8,926 nucleotides of DNA from an uncultured bacterium (GTDB taxonomy: Bacteria; Bacteroidota; Bacteroidia; Bacteroidales; Bacteroidaceae): positions 1-8,926 of the forward strand of contig CALZMB010000083.1 in NCBI GenBank assembly GCA_945788485.1, given 5' to 3'. The position numbers and the translations under genes were made by a program. Below, one piece after another: positions 1 to 5,906 of this stretch. How positions within the stretch are numbered: position 1 is the first letter of the stretch; the number at the start of each line of letters is the position of its first letter. A model generated the notes under the pieces. It had not been told where the DNA came from, did not search any database, and saw nothing but the letters and a program-made list of their open reading frames with translations.

Positions 1-2
1 TT

Positions 3-110
3 GAGGACAAATTGAAAGTTGGAGAGTGGAGCGTAGCGGGCTACGTGACCGATACAACTTGCAATTTGACCCAAAAAGAATCCAAAAGATGGCAAAACGT
101 CAACCCTTAA
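3..110 (+). CDS. Possible 3' end of an upstream gene (doubtful)
   Basis: One frame stays open from the left edge to a TAA at 108-110, giving 35 residues that begin EDKLKVGEW and end WQNVNP. The other two forward frames have stops within the first 15 bases. In many bacteria xseB directly follows xseA, so position alone would suggest the C-terminus of the exonuclease VII large subunit. The peptide is not recognisable as such, and most of it is encoded by the inverted repeat at 5-71. It may be a real gene end altered by that element, or a chance open frame in intergenic DNA. No identity is claimed. Confidence 0.2.
   Translation, partial: EDKLKVGEWSVAGYVTDTTCNLTQKESKRWQNVNP
5..71. repeat. Nested inverted repeat (REP-like palindromic element)
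   Basis: The outer arms are CAAATTGAAAGTTG (8-21) and CAACTTGCAATTTG (55-68). They are complementary at 13 of 14 positions (the A15/G61 pair fails), and GG (5-6) can pair with CC (70-71) beyond one further mismatch. Nested inside is a perfect hairpin, CGTAG (32-36), loop CGGG, CTACG (41-45). The AG-rich spacer 22-31 and the spacer 46-54 are largely unpaired. The fold lacks a following T-run, so it is not a normal intrinsic terminator. The nested design resembles dispersed palindromic repeats found between bacterial genes, but copy number cannot be judged from one window. It lies 5' of xseB, where the end of an upstream gene would normally be expected. The structure itself is certain from the bases; its biological class is inference. 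Confidence 0.7.
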
Positions 111-127
111 ATGTTAATAAAAAATGC

Positions 128-150
128 GGTGGGCATTTATAGAACCCACC
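128..150 (+). other. Stem-loop just upstream of xseB start
   Basis: GGTGGG (128-133) and CCCACC (145-150) form a perfect 6-bp GC-rich stem around an 11-nt AT-rich loop. The stem ends 9 bases before the preferred xseB ATG at 160. No T-run follows, so termination is unlikely. In an mRNA reading into xseB the hairpin would sit beside the ribosome-binding region and could influence translation or mRNA stability; that role is inference. The alternative ATG at 124 would place the hairpin inside the coding sequence, which argues for the downstream start. Confidence 0.5.
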
Positions 151-159
151 TATACACTT

Positions 160-354
160 ATGGACGAGAACGTAAAATACGAAACAGCCATGAAAGAGAT
201 TGAAACTCTCGTGGCAGAAATGGAATCAGGGACACTCGAACTCGACACCCTCACAACAAAACTGAAACGGGCGCAAAGCCTGATAGAACTGTGCAAAAAA
301 CGCCTTACAGACACAGAGAATGAGGTGAAAAAGATATTGTGTAGCCAGAATTGA
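160..354 (+). CDS. xseB: Exodeoxyribonuclease VII small subunit
   Basis: XseB is the small subunit of exonuclease VII. Several copies bind each XseA large subunit to make the cytoplasmic enzyme that degrades single-stranded DNA from either end, in repair and recombination. The 64-residue product starting MDENVKYETAMKEIE has the family pattern: an N-terminal YExAMKEIExLVxxME helix (about residues 7-21), a short turn with SGTLELDTL, then a second helix with KLKRAQSLIELCKKRL and a final TENEVKKIL. The length is normal for the family. An in-frame ATG at 124 would add MRWAFIEPTYTL, which is not family-like and is encoded through the hairpin at 128-150, so 160 is chosen. A promoter for the next gene lies just after the stop, so xseB probably ends its transcript here. 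No xseA is recognisable in the window; it may lie to the left. Confidence 0.9.
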   Translation: MDENVKYETAMKEIETLVAEMESGTLELDTLTTKLKRAQSLIELCKKRLTDTENEVKKILCSQN

Positions 355-373
355 GTATTTTTCAACATTTTTG

Positions 374-405
374 TTTGGAAATATGAGGATTTTGGTGTAA
401 TTTTG
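374..405 (+). promoter_or_regulatory. Bacteroidetes-type promoter for ilvE
   Basis: A -33 element TTTG (374-377) and a -7 element TAATTTTG (398-405) are separated by 20 nt. This matches the primary sigma factor consensus known from Bacteroides (TTTG and TAnnTTTG, spacing about 19-21). Transcription would begin near 409-412, leaving a leader of roughly 25-30 nt before the ilvE ATG at 438. The core TAATTTTGCA recurs exactly at the exporter promoter (3327-3336), which supports both calls. Confidence 0.75.
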
Positions 406-437
406 CATCTTGATAACAATTCGTAAAAACTAAAGAT

Positions 438-1454
438 ATGAAGGACTTAGACTGGTCAAACTTAGGGTTCGGCTATCGCCCGACCGACTATAACGTCCGC
501 TGCTATTATCGCGACGGCAAGTGGGGAGAAATAGAAATATGCTCCGACGAATATGTGAAAATGCACATGGCTGCCACATGCCTGCATTATGGACAAGAGG
601 CTTTTGAAGGACTCAAAGCCTACAGATGCCCTGACGGAAAAGTCCGCGTCTTCCGTACTGACGAGAACGCTGCACGTCTGCAATCTACATGCAGGGGCAT
701 TCTCATGCCAGAAGTGCCGACAGAACTCTTCAACGAGATGGTTGACACTGTCGTGAAACTAAACCAAGACTATATCCCGACATACGAAAGCGGGGCTACA
801 TTATACATCAGGCCACTGCTCGTAGGCACCGGAGCGCAGGTGGGTGTGCATCCCGCAAACGAGTATCTCTTCCTCATATTCGTCACGCCGGTTGGCCCGT
901 ACTTCAAAGGCGGATTCTTCGCCAACCCGTATGTCATCATCCGCGACCACGACCGCTCGGCGCCTCTCGGTACGGGTATCTATAAAGTGGGCGGAAACTA
1001 CGCCGCTTCGCTGCTCGCAAACAAAAAGGCGCACGAACTCGGTTATGCCTGCGAGTTCTATCTCGACGCAAAGGAGAAAAAGTATATCGACGAGGCAGGA
1101 GCCGCCAACTTCTTCGGAATAAAGAACAACACGTACATCACGCCAAAGTCAACATCAATACTGCCTTCTATCACTAACAAGTCGCTCATGCAGCTCGCCG
1201 AAGACCTCGGAATGAAAGTGGAGCGCAGACAGATTCCCGAAGAAGAGCTCGAAACATTCGAAGAGGCTGGAGCATGCGGCACGGCGGCTGTCATATCACC
1301 TATCTCGCATATCGATGACGTGGAGACTGGAAAGGTTTATCACTTCGGAGACAAACCCGGACCAATCAGCGAGAAACTCTACAACAAGCTGCGCAACATA
1401 CAGTACGGCATCGAACCGGACGTTCACGGATGGACGCGCGTTGTCATAGAATGA
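438..1454 (+). CDS. ilvE: Branched-chain amino acid aminotransferase
   Basis: This is a cytoplasmic, PLP-dependent fold-type IV aminotransferase. It catalyses the last step of leucine, isoleucine and valine synthesis and the reversible first step of their breakdown, with glutamate/2-oxoglutarate as partner. The 338-residue length and motif order fit the larger BCAT subgroup that resembles the eukaryotic enzymes. Visible landmarks are GQEAFEGLKAY (52-62), LYIRPLLVGTG (122-132), the cofactor lysine in GTGIYKVGGNYAAS (178-191, predicted K183), the conserved acidic residue in DEAGAANFF (E219), and the C-terminal ACGTAAVISPI (279-289). The ATG at 438 follows the promoter at 374-405 by a short leader with no clear Shine-Dalgarno, as is usual in Bacteroidota. 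The gene stands apart from any ilv operon here. The next gene starts 73 nt later without an obvious promoter or terminator between, so the two may be cotranscribed. Confidence 0.95.
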   Translation: MKDLDWSNLGFGYRPTDYNVRCYYRDGKWGEIEICSDEYVKMHMAATCLHYGQEAFEGLKAYRCPDGKVRVFRTDENAARLQSTCRGILMPEVPTELFNEMVDTVVKLNQDYIPTYESGATLYIRPLLVGTGAQVGVHPANEYLFLIFVTPVGPYFKGGFFANPYVIIRDHDRSAPLGTGIYKVGGNYAASLLANKKAHELGYACEFYLDAKEKKYIDEAGAANFFGIKNNTYITPKSTSILPSITNKSLMQLAEDLGMKVERRQIPEEELETFEEAGACGTAAVISPISHIDDVETGKVYHFGDKPGPISEKLYNKLRNIQYGIEPDVHGWTRVVIE

Positions 1455-1527
1455 CACGCTGACATGCGCCGTCCCTCTGACGGATGACCGAAACTCATGC
1501 TATCAACAATTACACCTTATTATATAT

Positions 1528-2295
1528 ATGGAAAAGAATTCAAAAATAAGAAGCACAGCTCTTGACGCGCTGTCCGGCAACTGGGGTACGGCAGTCCTCC
1601 TCATGGTAGTGTATTACGTCTGCTCCATGATTGTCGTATATTCACTGACGGGTGTCCTCAGCGCATTCTCGCAGACGATGGGGATGCTCGGAAACCTCAG
1701 CAGCATACTGTTGCTGCCCATGTTCTTCGCTCTTTATGCCGCGTTCCTGAGATTCAGACGCAAGGAAGAAGCTGGGGTGCAGACCCTCTTCGCTTTCTAC
1801 AAAAACCAGAAAGTGTGGGCGCTGGAACTGCTGAAGTATATCTACATCATCCTTTGGACGCTCCTGCTCATCATTCCCGGCATCGTGAAAGCGTATTCTT
1901 ACGCCATGTCTGAGTATATACTCTACGACAACCCGAACATCGGCGCCGATGACGCGATAAAGAGAAGCATGGAGATGATGAAGGGGAAGAAACTCAAACT
2001 CTTCCTGCTCGACCTCTCGTTCATCGGATGGTTCATACTCGCCATGCTCACCTTCGGCATCGGACTCCTGCTCCTCGTGCCTTACCTCTATACGGCACGA
2101 GCCGCTTTCTACGAAGACCTGAAGGCTGAACTCGCGTCGCAGGCAACAGAGAATGTCGGTTATCAACCGCAGCCCGATGTGCGGAACACAGCCGCTGAAC
2201 CTCAGCGGGAGACACAGAATGTCATGCCAGAACAGCAGAGATTCGAACCGCAGAGACGCGATGACACACCGTCTTACGACCGAACACCATACTAA
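1528..2295 (+). CDS. DUF975-family integral membrane protein
   Basis: The 255-residue protein matches the DUF975 membrane protein family, whose function is unknown. An N-terminal RSTALDALSGNWGTAVLL segment leads into a first hydrophobic stretch (about 21-47). Further membrane segments lie at about 58-76, 103-127 and 158-190. Typical DUF975 features are IIPGIVKAYSYAMSEYIL (115-132), the cytoplasmic helix with DAIKRSMEMMKGKKLKLF (142-159), LSFIGWFILAMLTFGIG (163-179) and the PYLYTARAAFYEDL end (185-198). Residues 199-255 form a hydrophilic Q/P/R-rich tail, probably disordered and cytoplasmic. The gene follows ilvE by 73 nt and is closed by the terminator at 2348-2375. Nothing in the sequence indicates a substrate. 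Family assignment rests on motif recall, not a search. Confidence 0.8.
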   Translation: MEKNSKIRSTALDALSGNWGTAVLLMVVYYVCSMIVVYSLTGVLSAFSQTMGMLGNLSSILLLPMFFALYAAFLRFRRKEEAGVQTLFAFYKNQKVWALELLKYIYIILWTLLLIIPGIVKAYSYAMSEYILYDNPNIGADDAIKRSMEMMKGKKLKLFLLDLSFIGWFILAMLTFGIGLLLLVPYLYTARAAFYEDLKAELASQATENVGYQPQPDVRNTAAEPQRETQNVMPEQQRFEPQRRDDTPSYDRTPY

Positions 2296-2347
2296 ATCCA
2301 TACATAATGCCACACACAACCTGTGAGGCGCATAACAGGAGAAACAA

Positions 2348-2375
2348 CCAGACCCCAAACGGTCTGGCTGTTTTT
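2348..2375 (+). terminator. Intrinsic terminator after the DUF975 gene
   Basis: CCAGACC (2348-2354), loop CCAAAC, and GGTCTGG (2361-2367) form a perfect 7-bp stem, followed by CTG and a run of five T (2371-2375). This is a textbook rho-independent terminator for the transcript carrying the DUF975 gene, possibly from the ilvE promoter. It lies only 25 bases upstream of the trmB start, within an in-frame N-terminal extension of that gene, and so helps fix the trmB start. Confidence 0.85.
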
Positions 2376-2400
2376 CTGTCTTATACACAGAATACAATAT

Positions 2401-3171
2401 ATGTCAAAAGGCAAATTAGCTAAGTTCGCTGATATGGAACGCTACGAAAACGTGTTCCAATACCCTTACTCCGTAGTAGATAACGTCCCGTTCGAGATGA
2501 AAGGGAAATGGGGAGAGACATTCTTCAAGAACAACAACCCCATCGTACTGGAACTCGGATGCGGCAAAGGAGAATATACTGTCGAACTCGCCAAACTCTA
2601 TCCAGACACCAACTTCATCGGGGTCGATATCAAAGGGGCACGAATGTGGACCGGCGCGACAATGGCACTGAACGACGGTTTGAAGAATGTGGCGTTTCTC
2701 AGAACTAACATAGAAATCATCGACCGGTTCTTCGAAAAGGATGAAGTGAGCGAGATATGGCTCACATTCTCCGACCCGCAGATGAAAAACCCGCGCAAAC
2801 GCCTCTCATCCACATTCTTCCTTGAGAGATACAGGAAGTTCCTCGTCAACAACGGAACTATACATCTCAAGACCGACTCCAACTTCCTCTTCACCTACAC
2901 CACTTGCATGGTCGAGCACAACAAACTGCCTATGCTCTTCCATACAACAGACCTGTACCATCAGGAGGGCATCGACGACAAGACGAAGCAAATCCTTTCC
3001 ATACAGACATACTACGAGAAGATGTGGATTGAACGCGGACTGAACATCAAATACATGAAATTCTCACTCCCCGGCAACACTCAACTCGTAGAGCCGGAGG
3101 TGGAAATAGAACTTGACGACTATCGCTCTTACAGGCGTGACAAACGCTCGTCGCTCGACAAGGCAAAGTGA
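2401..3171 (+). CDS. trmB: tRNA (guanine-N7-)-methyltransferase
   Basis: TrmB transfers a methyl group from S-adenosylmethionine to N7 of guanine 46 in the variable loop of many tRNAs, in the cytoplasm. The 256-residue product has a Rossmann methyltransferase core: motif I VLELGCGKGEY (49-59), the second strand FIGVDIKGARMW (72-83) for the SAM ribose, and WLTFSDPQMKNPRKRLSS (120-137), which corresponds to the family's FPDPWPKKRHxKRR signature. This is followed by HLKTDSNFLF. The TFSDPQMKNP form is, from memory, the usual Bacteroidetes version rather than damage. An in-frame ATG at 2323 would add 26 residues translated straight through the terminator at 2348-2375, so the ATG at 2401 (MSKGKLAKFAD) is chosen. 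No consensus promoter is visible in the 25 bases after the terminator; transcription may come from read-through or from a promoter further upstream. Confidence 0.93.
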   Translation: MSKGKLAKFADMERYENVFQYPYSVVDNVPFEMKGKWGETFFKNNNPIVLELGCGKGEYTVELAKLYPDTNFIGVDIKGARMWTGATMALNDGLKNVAFLRTNIEIIDRFFEKDEVSEIWLTFSDPQMKNPRKRLSSTFFLERYRKFLVNNGTIHLKTDSNFLFTYTTCMVEHNKLPMLFHTTDLYHQEGIDDKTKQILSIQTYYEKMWIERGLNIKYMKFSLPGNTQLVEPEVEIELDDYRSYRRDKRSSLDKAK

Positions 3172-3303
3172 CCAATACGGCAACTGACGCAAACTTCAAC
3201 AAGCCAAACGATGACTCCGTGCATCTTTTCAGACGCATATTGTTCCAAAAAACCTCCCAAAACTTAAATTCTCAAAACAAATGTCAAGCCATATTGATAT
3301 TGT

Positions 3304-3334
3304 TTTGACAATTCAATTATTTTGAATAATTTTG
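3304..3334 (+). promoter_or_regulatory. Bacteroidetes-type promoter for the export operon
   Basis: TTTG (3304-3307) and TAATTTTG (3327-3334) are separated by 19 nt, fitting the TTTG/TAnnTTTG consensus. Transcription would start near 3338-3341, giving a leader of about 130 nt. The -7 box is the second copy of a tandem repeat, AATTATTTTG (3315-3324) then AATAATTTTG (3325-3334), differing at one base. An inverted repeat ATTCAA (3311-3316)/TTGAAT (3322-3327) lies between the two promoter boxes, where a repressor could block polymerase; that role is inference. A second inverted repeat covers the -33 element. Confidence 0.7.
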
Positions 3335-3343
3335 CACACAACC

Positions 3344-3387
3344 AACACTCTCTCCTGGCAAAACACACATTGGCGGGCGGGAGTGTT
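3344..3387 (+). promoter_or_regulatory. First stem-loop of the export-operon leader
   Basis: AACACTC (3344-3350) pairs perfectly with GAGTGTT (3381-3387). The stem continues inward as TCTCC (3351-3355) against GGCGG (3376-3380) with one G-U pair and one mismatch, giving about 11 pairs around a 20-nt loop. It begins within a few bases of the predicted transcription start, so it would cap the 5' end of the mRNA. A 5'-terminal hairpin of this kind can protect mRNA from decay or form part of a regulatory leader. No known riboswitch consensus was recognised. Confidence 0.5.
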
Positions 3388-3390
3388 ATG

Positions 3391-3436
3391 GTAAAATATA
3401 CATCCGGATTATATAGCAGGGTGTATATGTTTTTAC
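3391..3436 (+). promoter_or_regulatory. Second leader stem-loop, attenuator-like
   Basis: ATATACATCC (3396-3405) pairs with GGGTGTATAT (3419-3428): ten pairs including one G-U, with a 13-nt loop. The stem can be extended by GTAAA (3391-3395) with TTTAC (3432-3436 region) across a small bulge. The descending arm runs into G and five T (3430-3434), so the core looks like an intrinsic terminator inside the leader, 37 bases before the first ATG. It is AU-rich and therefore weaker than the terminator at 2348-2375. It could be an attenuator or only a structured leader; no antiterminator partner or leader peptide was identified. Confidence 0.45.
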
Positions 3437-3471
3437 AGTATCGTAAACAATAAAAAATCGCATAACTCTTC

Positions 3472-4347
3472 ATGAACAAGAAAATCCTCATCACCATCTT
3501 TGTCATTGTCATCATGCTGCTTGCAGGCGTGGTGCTCTATCTTACTGAAAACCTGAAACAGCAGAAAGCTGCTAATCAGGAGATGCAAGAACTTGCCGAA
3601 CTCGACAAGCAGGAGATGGAAAACGAATATCAGCGCTTCGCCGACCAATACGCCGAGATGAAGACAAGCATCAACAACGACTCTATCGTCGCACAGCTCA
3701 CTAAGGAACAGTTGAGGACACAAGAGCTTCTGAAAGAGCTGAGACAGGTGAAAAGCTCTGACGCACGGGAGATAGCAAGACTGAAGAAAGAACTCGCGAC
3801 ATGCCGCGCCGTCATCCGAAGCTATATCATCGAAATCGATTCGCTCAACCAGTTGAACCAGAACCTTCGCGCTGAGAATACACAGATAAGAGGACAATAC
3901 GAAGAAGCAAACAGAACCATACAGGGCCTCAATACAGAGAAAGCGTCGCTGACAGAGAAAGTTGCCATCGCGGCACAGCTTGACGCGACTGCCATAAACC
4001 TCCAGATGTTCACCTCAGACTCTAAGAAAGCACGCTCGCTGAAGAAATGCAGGAAGTTCGCTGTGTCCTTCAACATCGCAAAGAACGTCACGGCACAGGC
4101 AGGAAACAAGACTGTCTATGTGCAGCTGAAGTCACCTACGAACACCACGCTCGCGCCTGCCGGAACGATGAACTACGAAAACCGCAGCATCCAATATACC
4201 GCAAAGCGGACGTTCGAATATACCGGACAGGAGACGGCACAGACTGTCGTGTGCGACATCGCTGAGGCCCTCGTGCCTGGAGCATACAAAGTCAGCATCT
4301 TCTGCGACGGCAACCTCATCGGCAGCCGCTCCGTACAGCTGAAATGA
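3472..4347 (+). CDS. Membrane-anchored coiled-coil protein, function unknown
   Basis: The 291-residue product starts MNKKILITIFVIVIMLLAG, a short positive N-terminus then one hydrophobic helix (about 4-24). No lipobox cysteine follows, so it is probably an inner-membrane signal anchor with the rest in the periplasm. Residues about 26-165 are long, charged and heptad-rich (repeated QEL, LKEL, RLKKEL, LNQLNQNLRAEN), predicting an extended coiled coil. From about 190 the protein becomes a compact beta-rich domain, beginning KCRKFAVSFNIAKN and ending GSRSVQLK, that looks immunoglobulin-like. From memory, Bacteroidota genomes encode similar coiled-coil proteins with this C-terminal domain and no assigned role. 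It is the first gene after the promoter and leader, and is 37 nt from the TolC-type gene, so a structural or regulatory part in the export apparatus is plausible but unproven. It has no ATPase, protease or OmpA signature. Confidence 0.8.
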   Translation: MNKKILITIFVIVIMLLAGVVLYLTENLKQQKAANQEMQELAELDKQEMENEYQRFADQYAEMKTSINNDSIVAQLTKEQLRTQELLKELRQVKSSDAREIARLKKELATCRAVIRSYIIEIDSLNQLNQNLRAENTQIRGQYEEANRTIQGLNTEKASLTEKVAIAAQLDATAINLQMFTSDSKKARSLKKCRKFAVSFNIAKNVTAQAGNKTVYVQLKSPTNTTLAPAGTMNYENRSIQYTAKRTFEYTGQETAQTVVCDIAEALVPGAYKVSIFCDGNLIGSRSVQLK

Positions 4348-4357
4348 CATCCTGTGT

Positions 4358-4381
4358 TTCCGCTCCTGCCACAAGGCGGAA
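4358..4381 (+). other. Stem-loop in the spacer before the TolC-type gene
   Basis: TTCCGC (4358-4363) and GCGGAA (4376-4381) form a perfect 6-bp stem with a 12-nt loop. No T-run follows, so it is not a terminator. It ends three bases before the first candidate start of the next gene, where it could affect translation or mRNA cleavage between the two genes. The role is inference. Confidence 0.45.
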
Positions 4382-4384
4382 TGA

Positions 4385-5896
4385 ATGACGAACAGAAACG
4401 TAATGACTGATATGAGATACTTTACACTGACACTTCTGACACTGTGCTGTGTGTGGGATGCCCACGCGCAGACACTCTCGTTGGACAGTTGCAGGGCGAT
4501 GGCACTGAGAAACAACCGGCAGCTGGCTGTCGGAAAGGTGCAGCAAGACATTGCCGACAATATCAGGAAGTCGGCACGCACAAAGTATCTGCCTAAGGTC
4601 TCGGCCATCGGCGGATATGAACTGATGAGCAAACAACTCTCGCTCCTCAGCGCGACACAGCAGGGTGCGCTGAACAACATAGGCTCTTCTATGGTCGCAG
4701 GGCTCTCCGGCTCGCTCTCTGAAAGTGTGATGAATCTCGTGCAGCAAGGTGTCATATCGCCCGAGACAGCGATGAAGCTGCAACAGGAGATGGGACAGAA
4801 AGCCGGTGAACTGGCTCAAGCGGGCAACGCGTTCGGCCAGACTGTCACTGAAGCTTTCAAGACTGACACCAGGCAGATGTTTGCCGGGGCTGTCATGGTG
4901 ACACAACCCATTTATATGGGTGGAGCCATCACTGCCGCAAACAAGATGGCTGACCTGCGGACAAACCTCACTGACAACCATCTCGAACAGCTGACACACC
5001 AGACGCTCTACGATATCGACCACACCTATTGGCTCGTTGTCTCGCTCGCGCATAAGCTGAAACTCGCCCAGAACTTCAACAAACTGATAGCCCAACTGAA
5101 GGCTGATGTCGATAAGATGATAGCCGAAGGCGTCGCCACTCGTGCCGAAGGACTGAAAGTGGCTGTCAAACTCAACGAGAGCGAAGTGACTCTCACACAG
5201 GCGCAAAATGGTCTTGCGTTGGCAAAGATGCTTCTCTGCCAGCGTTGCGGACTGCCGTTGGACAGTTCTGTTAAGCTTGCCGACGAAGATGCGGAGATTG
5301 TGCAGCAGCTCGCTTCTGTCCCTGTGACAGATGTTACTGCTGCCATTGAACAACGGCCTGAGATAAAATGCCTCAACAATATGGTGGACATGACGCGCCA
5401 AGTGACAAAACTCACGCGTGCCGCTTTCATGCCCCAGGTGGTGATGACTGGCGGTTATCTCGTGACAAACCCTAATGTCGCGGACGGCTTCCACCGCTCG
5501 TTTGTCGGGCTGTGGAATGTTGGCGTCATCCTCAGAGTGCCTGTCTGGAACTGGGGCGAGAGCACATATAAGATACGCGCTGCTAAGGCAGCCACTGTCA
5601 TGGCAGAGCTTGAGATGGCAGAGACAAAGGAGAAAATCGAGCTGCAGATCTCGCAAGAGAGCTTCAAAGTGAGCGAAGCGGAGAAGCGGCTGCTCATGGC
5701 AAGACAGAACATCCGCCACGCAGAGGAGAATATGCGCTGTGCCAACCTCGGCTTCAGAGAGGGCGTGATAAGCTCTACGGATGTCATTGGGGCGCAGACA
5801 GCATGGTTTGACGCGCAAAGCCGTGTCATCGATGCCGAGATAGATTTACGAATGTCACAACTCGCGCTGATGAAAGCGATGGGTGAGATGAACTGA
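4385..5896 (+). CDS. TolC-family outer membrane factor
   Basis: Outer membrane efflux proteins of this family trimerise into a beta-barrel plus a long periplasmic alpha-helical tunnel that docks onto an HlyD-type adaptor. The product is up to 503 residues. It has a signal peptide (hydrophobic TLTLLTLCC, probable cleavage after AHA, residue 28) and no lipobox. The mature start LSLDSCRAMALRNNRQL fits the family's LxLxxAxxxALxNN opening. Helix-rich repeats follow, with a beta-strand-like TRQMFAGAVMVTQPIYMGG segment near 160-180 and a second-half equivalent, FVGLWNVGVILRVPVWNWG, near 375-395. This is the usual internal duplication. Starts at 4385, 4403 and 4412 are in frame; 4412 (MRYFTLTLLTL) would give the most compact signal peptide and may be the true one. 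A hydrophilic Q/S/G-rich stretch at about 80-155 is typical of Bacteroidota members. It is followed by the adaptor gene. Confidence 0.92.
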   Translation: MTNRNVMTDMRYFTLTLLTLCCVWDAHAQTLSLDSCRAMALRNNRQLAVGKVQQDIADNIRKSARTKYLPKVSAIGGYELMSKQLSLLSATQQGALNNIGSSMVAGLSGSLSESVMNLVQQGVISPETAMKLQQEMGQKAGELAQAGNAFGQTVTEAFKTDTRQMFAGAVMVTQPIYMGGAITAANKMADLRTNLTDNHLEQLTHQTLYDIDHTYWLVVSLAHKLKLAQNFNKLIAQLKADVDKMIAEGVATRAEGLKVAVKLNESEVTLTQAQNGLALAKMLLCQRCGLPLDSSVKLADEDAEIVQQLASVPVTDVTAAIEQRPEIKCLNNMVDMTRQVTKLTRAAFMPQVVMTGGYLVTNPNVADGFHRSFVGLWNVGVILRVPVWNWGESTYKIRAAKAATVMAELEMAETKEKIELQISQESFKVSEAEKRLLMARQNIRHAEENMRCANLGFREGVISSTDVIGAQTAWFDAQSRVIDAEIDLRMSQLALMKAMGEMN

Positions 5897-5906
5897 ACGA
5901 TAACGC

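Larger units (their letters stand above)
3172..3471 (+). other. 300-base intergenic region with promoter and structured leader
   Basis: No gene is supported here. The first 100 bases after trmB hold no clear terminator; the best candidate, GATG/CATC followed by TTTT near 3210-3229, has only a 4-bp stem. From 3272 the region becomes AT-rich and carries a 9-bp inverted repeat (TCAAAACAA 3272-3280 with TTGTTTTGA 3300-3308), a promoter, a tandem 10-bp repeat and two leader hairpins, each listed separately. The layout suggests a regulated start for the downstream export genes. Confidence 0.6.

Noticed and set aside
1469..1483. CCGTC/GACGG hairpin between ilvE and the DUF975 gene, considered as a terminator
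   Set aside because: Only a 5-bp stem and no T-run follows.
1642..2397. A 251-codon minus-strand frame opposite the DUF975 gene
   Set aside because: Also in codon register with the sense gene and explained by the same codon avoidance. Its product is low in recognisable features and it reads through the terminator.
3210..3229. GATG/CATC followed by TTTT, considered as the trmB terminator
   Set aside because: A 4-bp stem is too weak to support the call.
3264..3515. An 83-codon minus-strand frame across the intergenic region
   Set aside because: It covers the promoter and both leader hairpins, has no recognisable motif or promoter, and overlaps the start of the coiled-coil gene.
3433..3897. 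A 154-codon minus-strand frame opposite the coiled-coil gene
   Set aside because: The composition is that of an antisense shadow (Leu, Cys and His rich) over a convincing sense gene.
4316..5818. A 500-codon open frame on the minus strand covering almost all of the TolC-type gene
   Set aside because: Its triplets are exactly in register with the sense codons, so it stays open only because the sense gene lacks TTA, CTA and TCA codons. The translation is rich in His, Cys and Arg, and shows no domain. The sense protein is clearly real.
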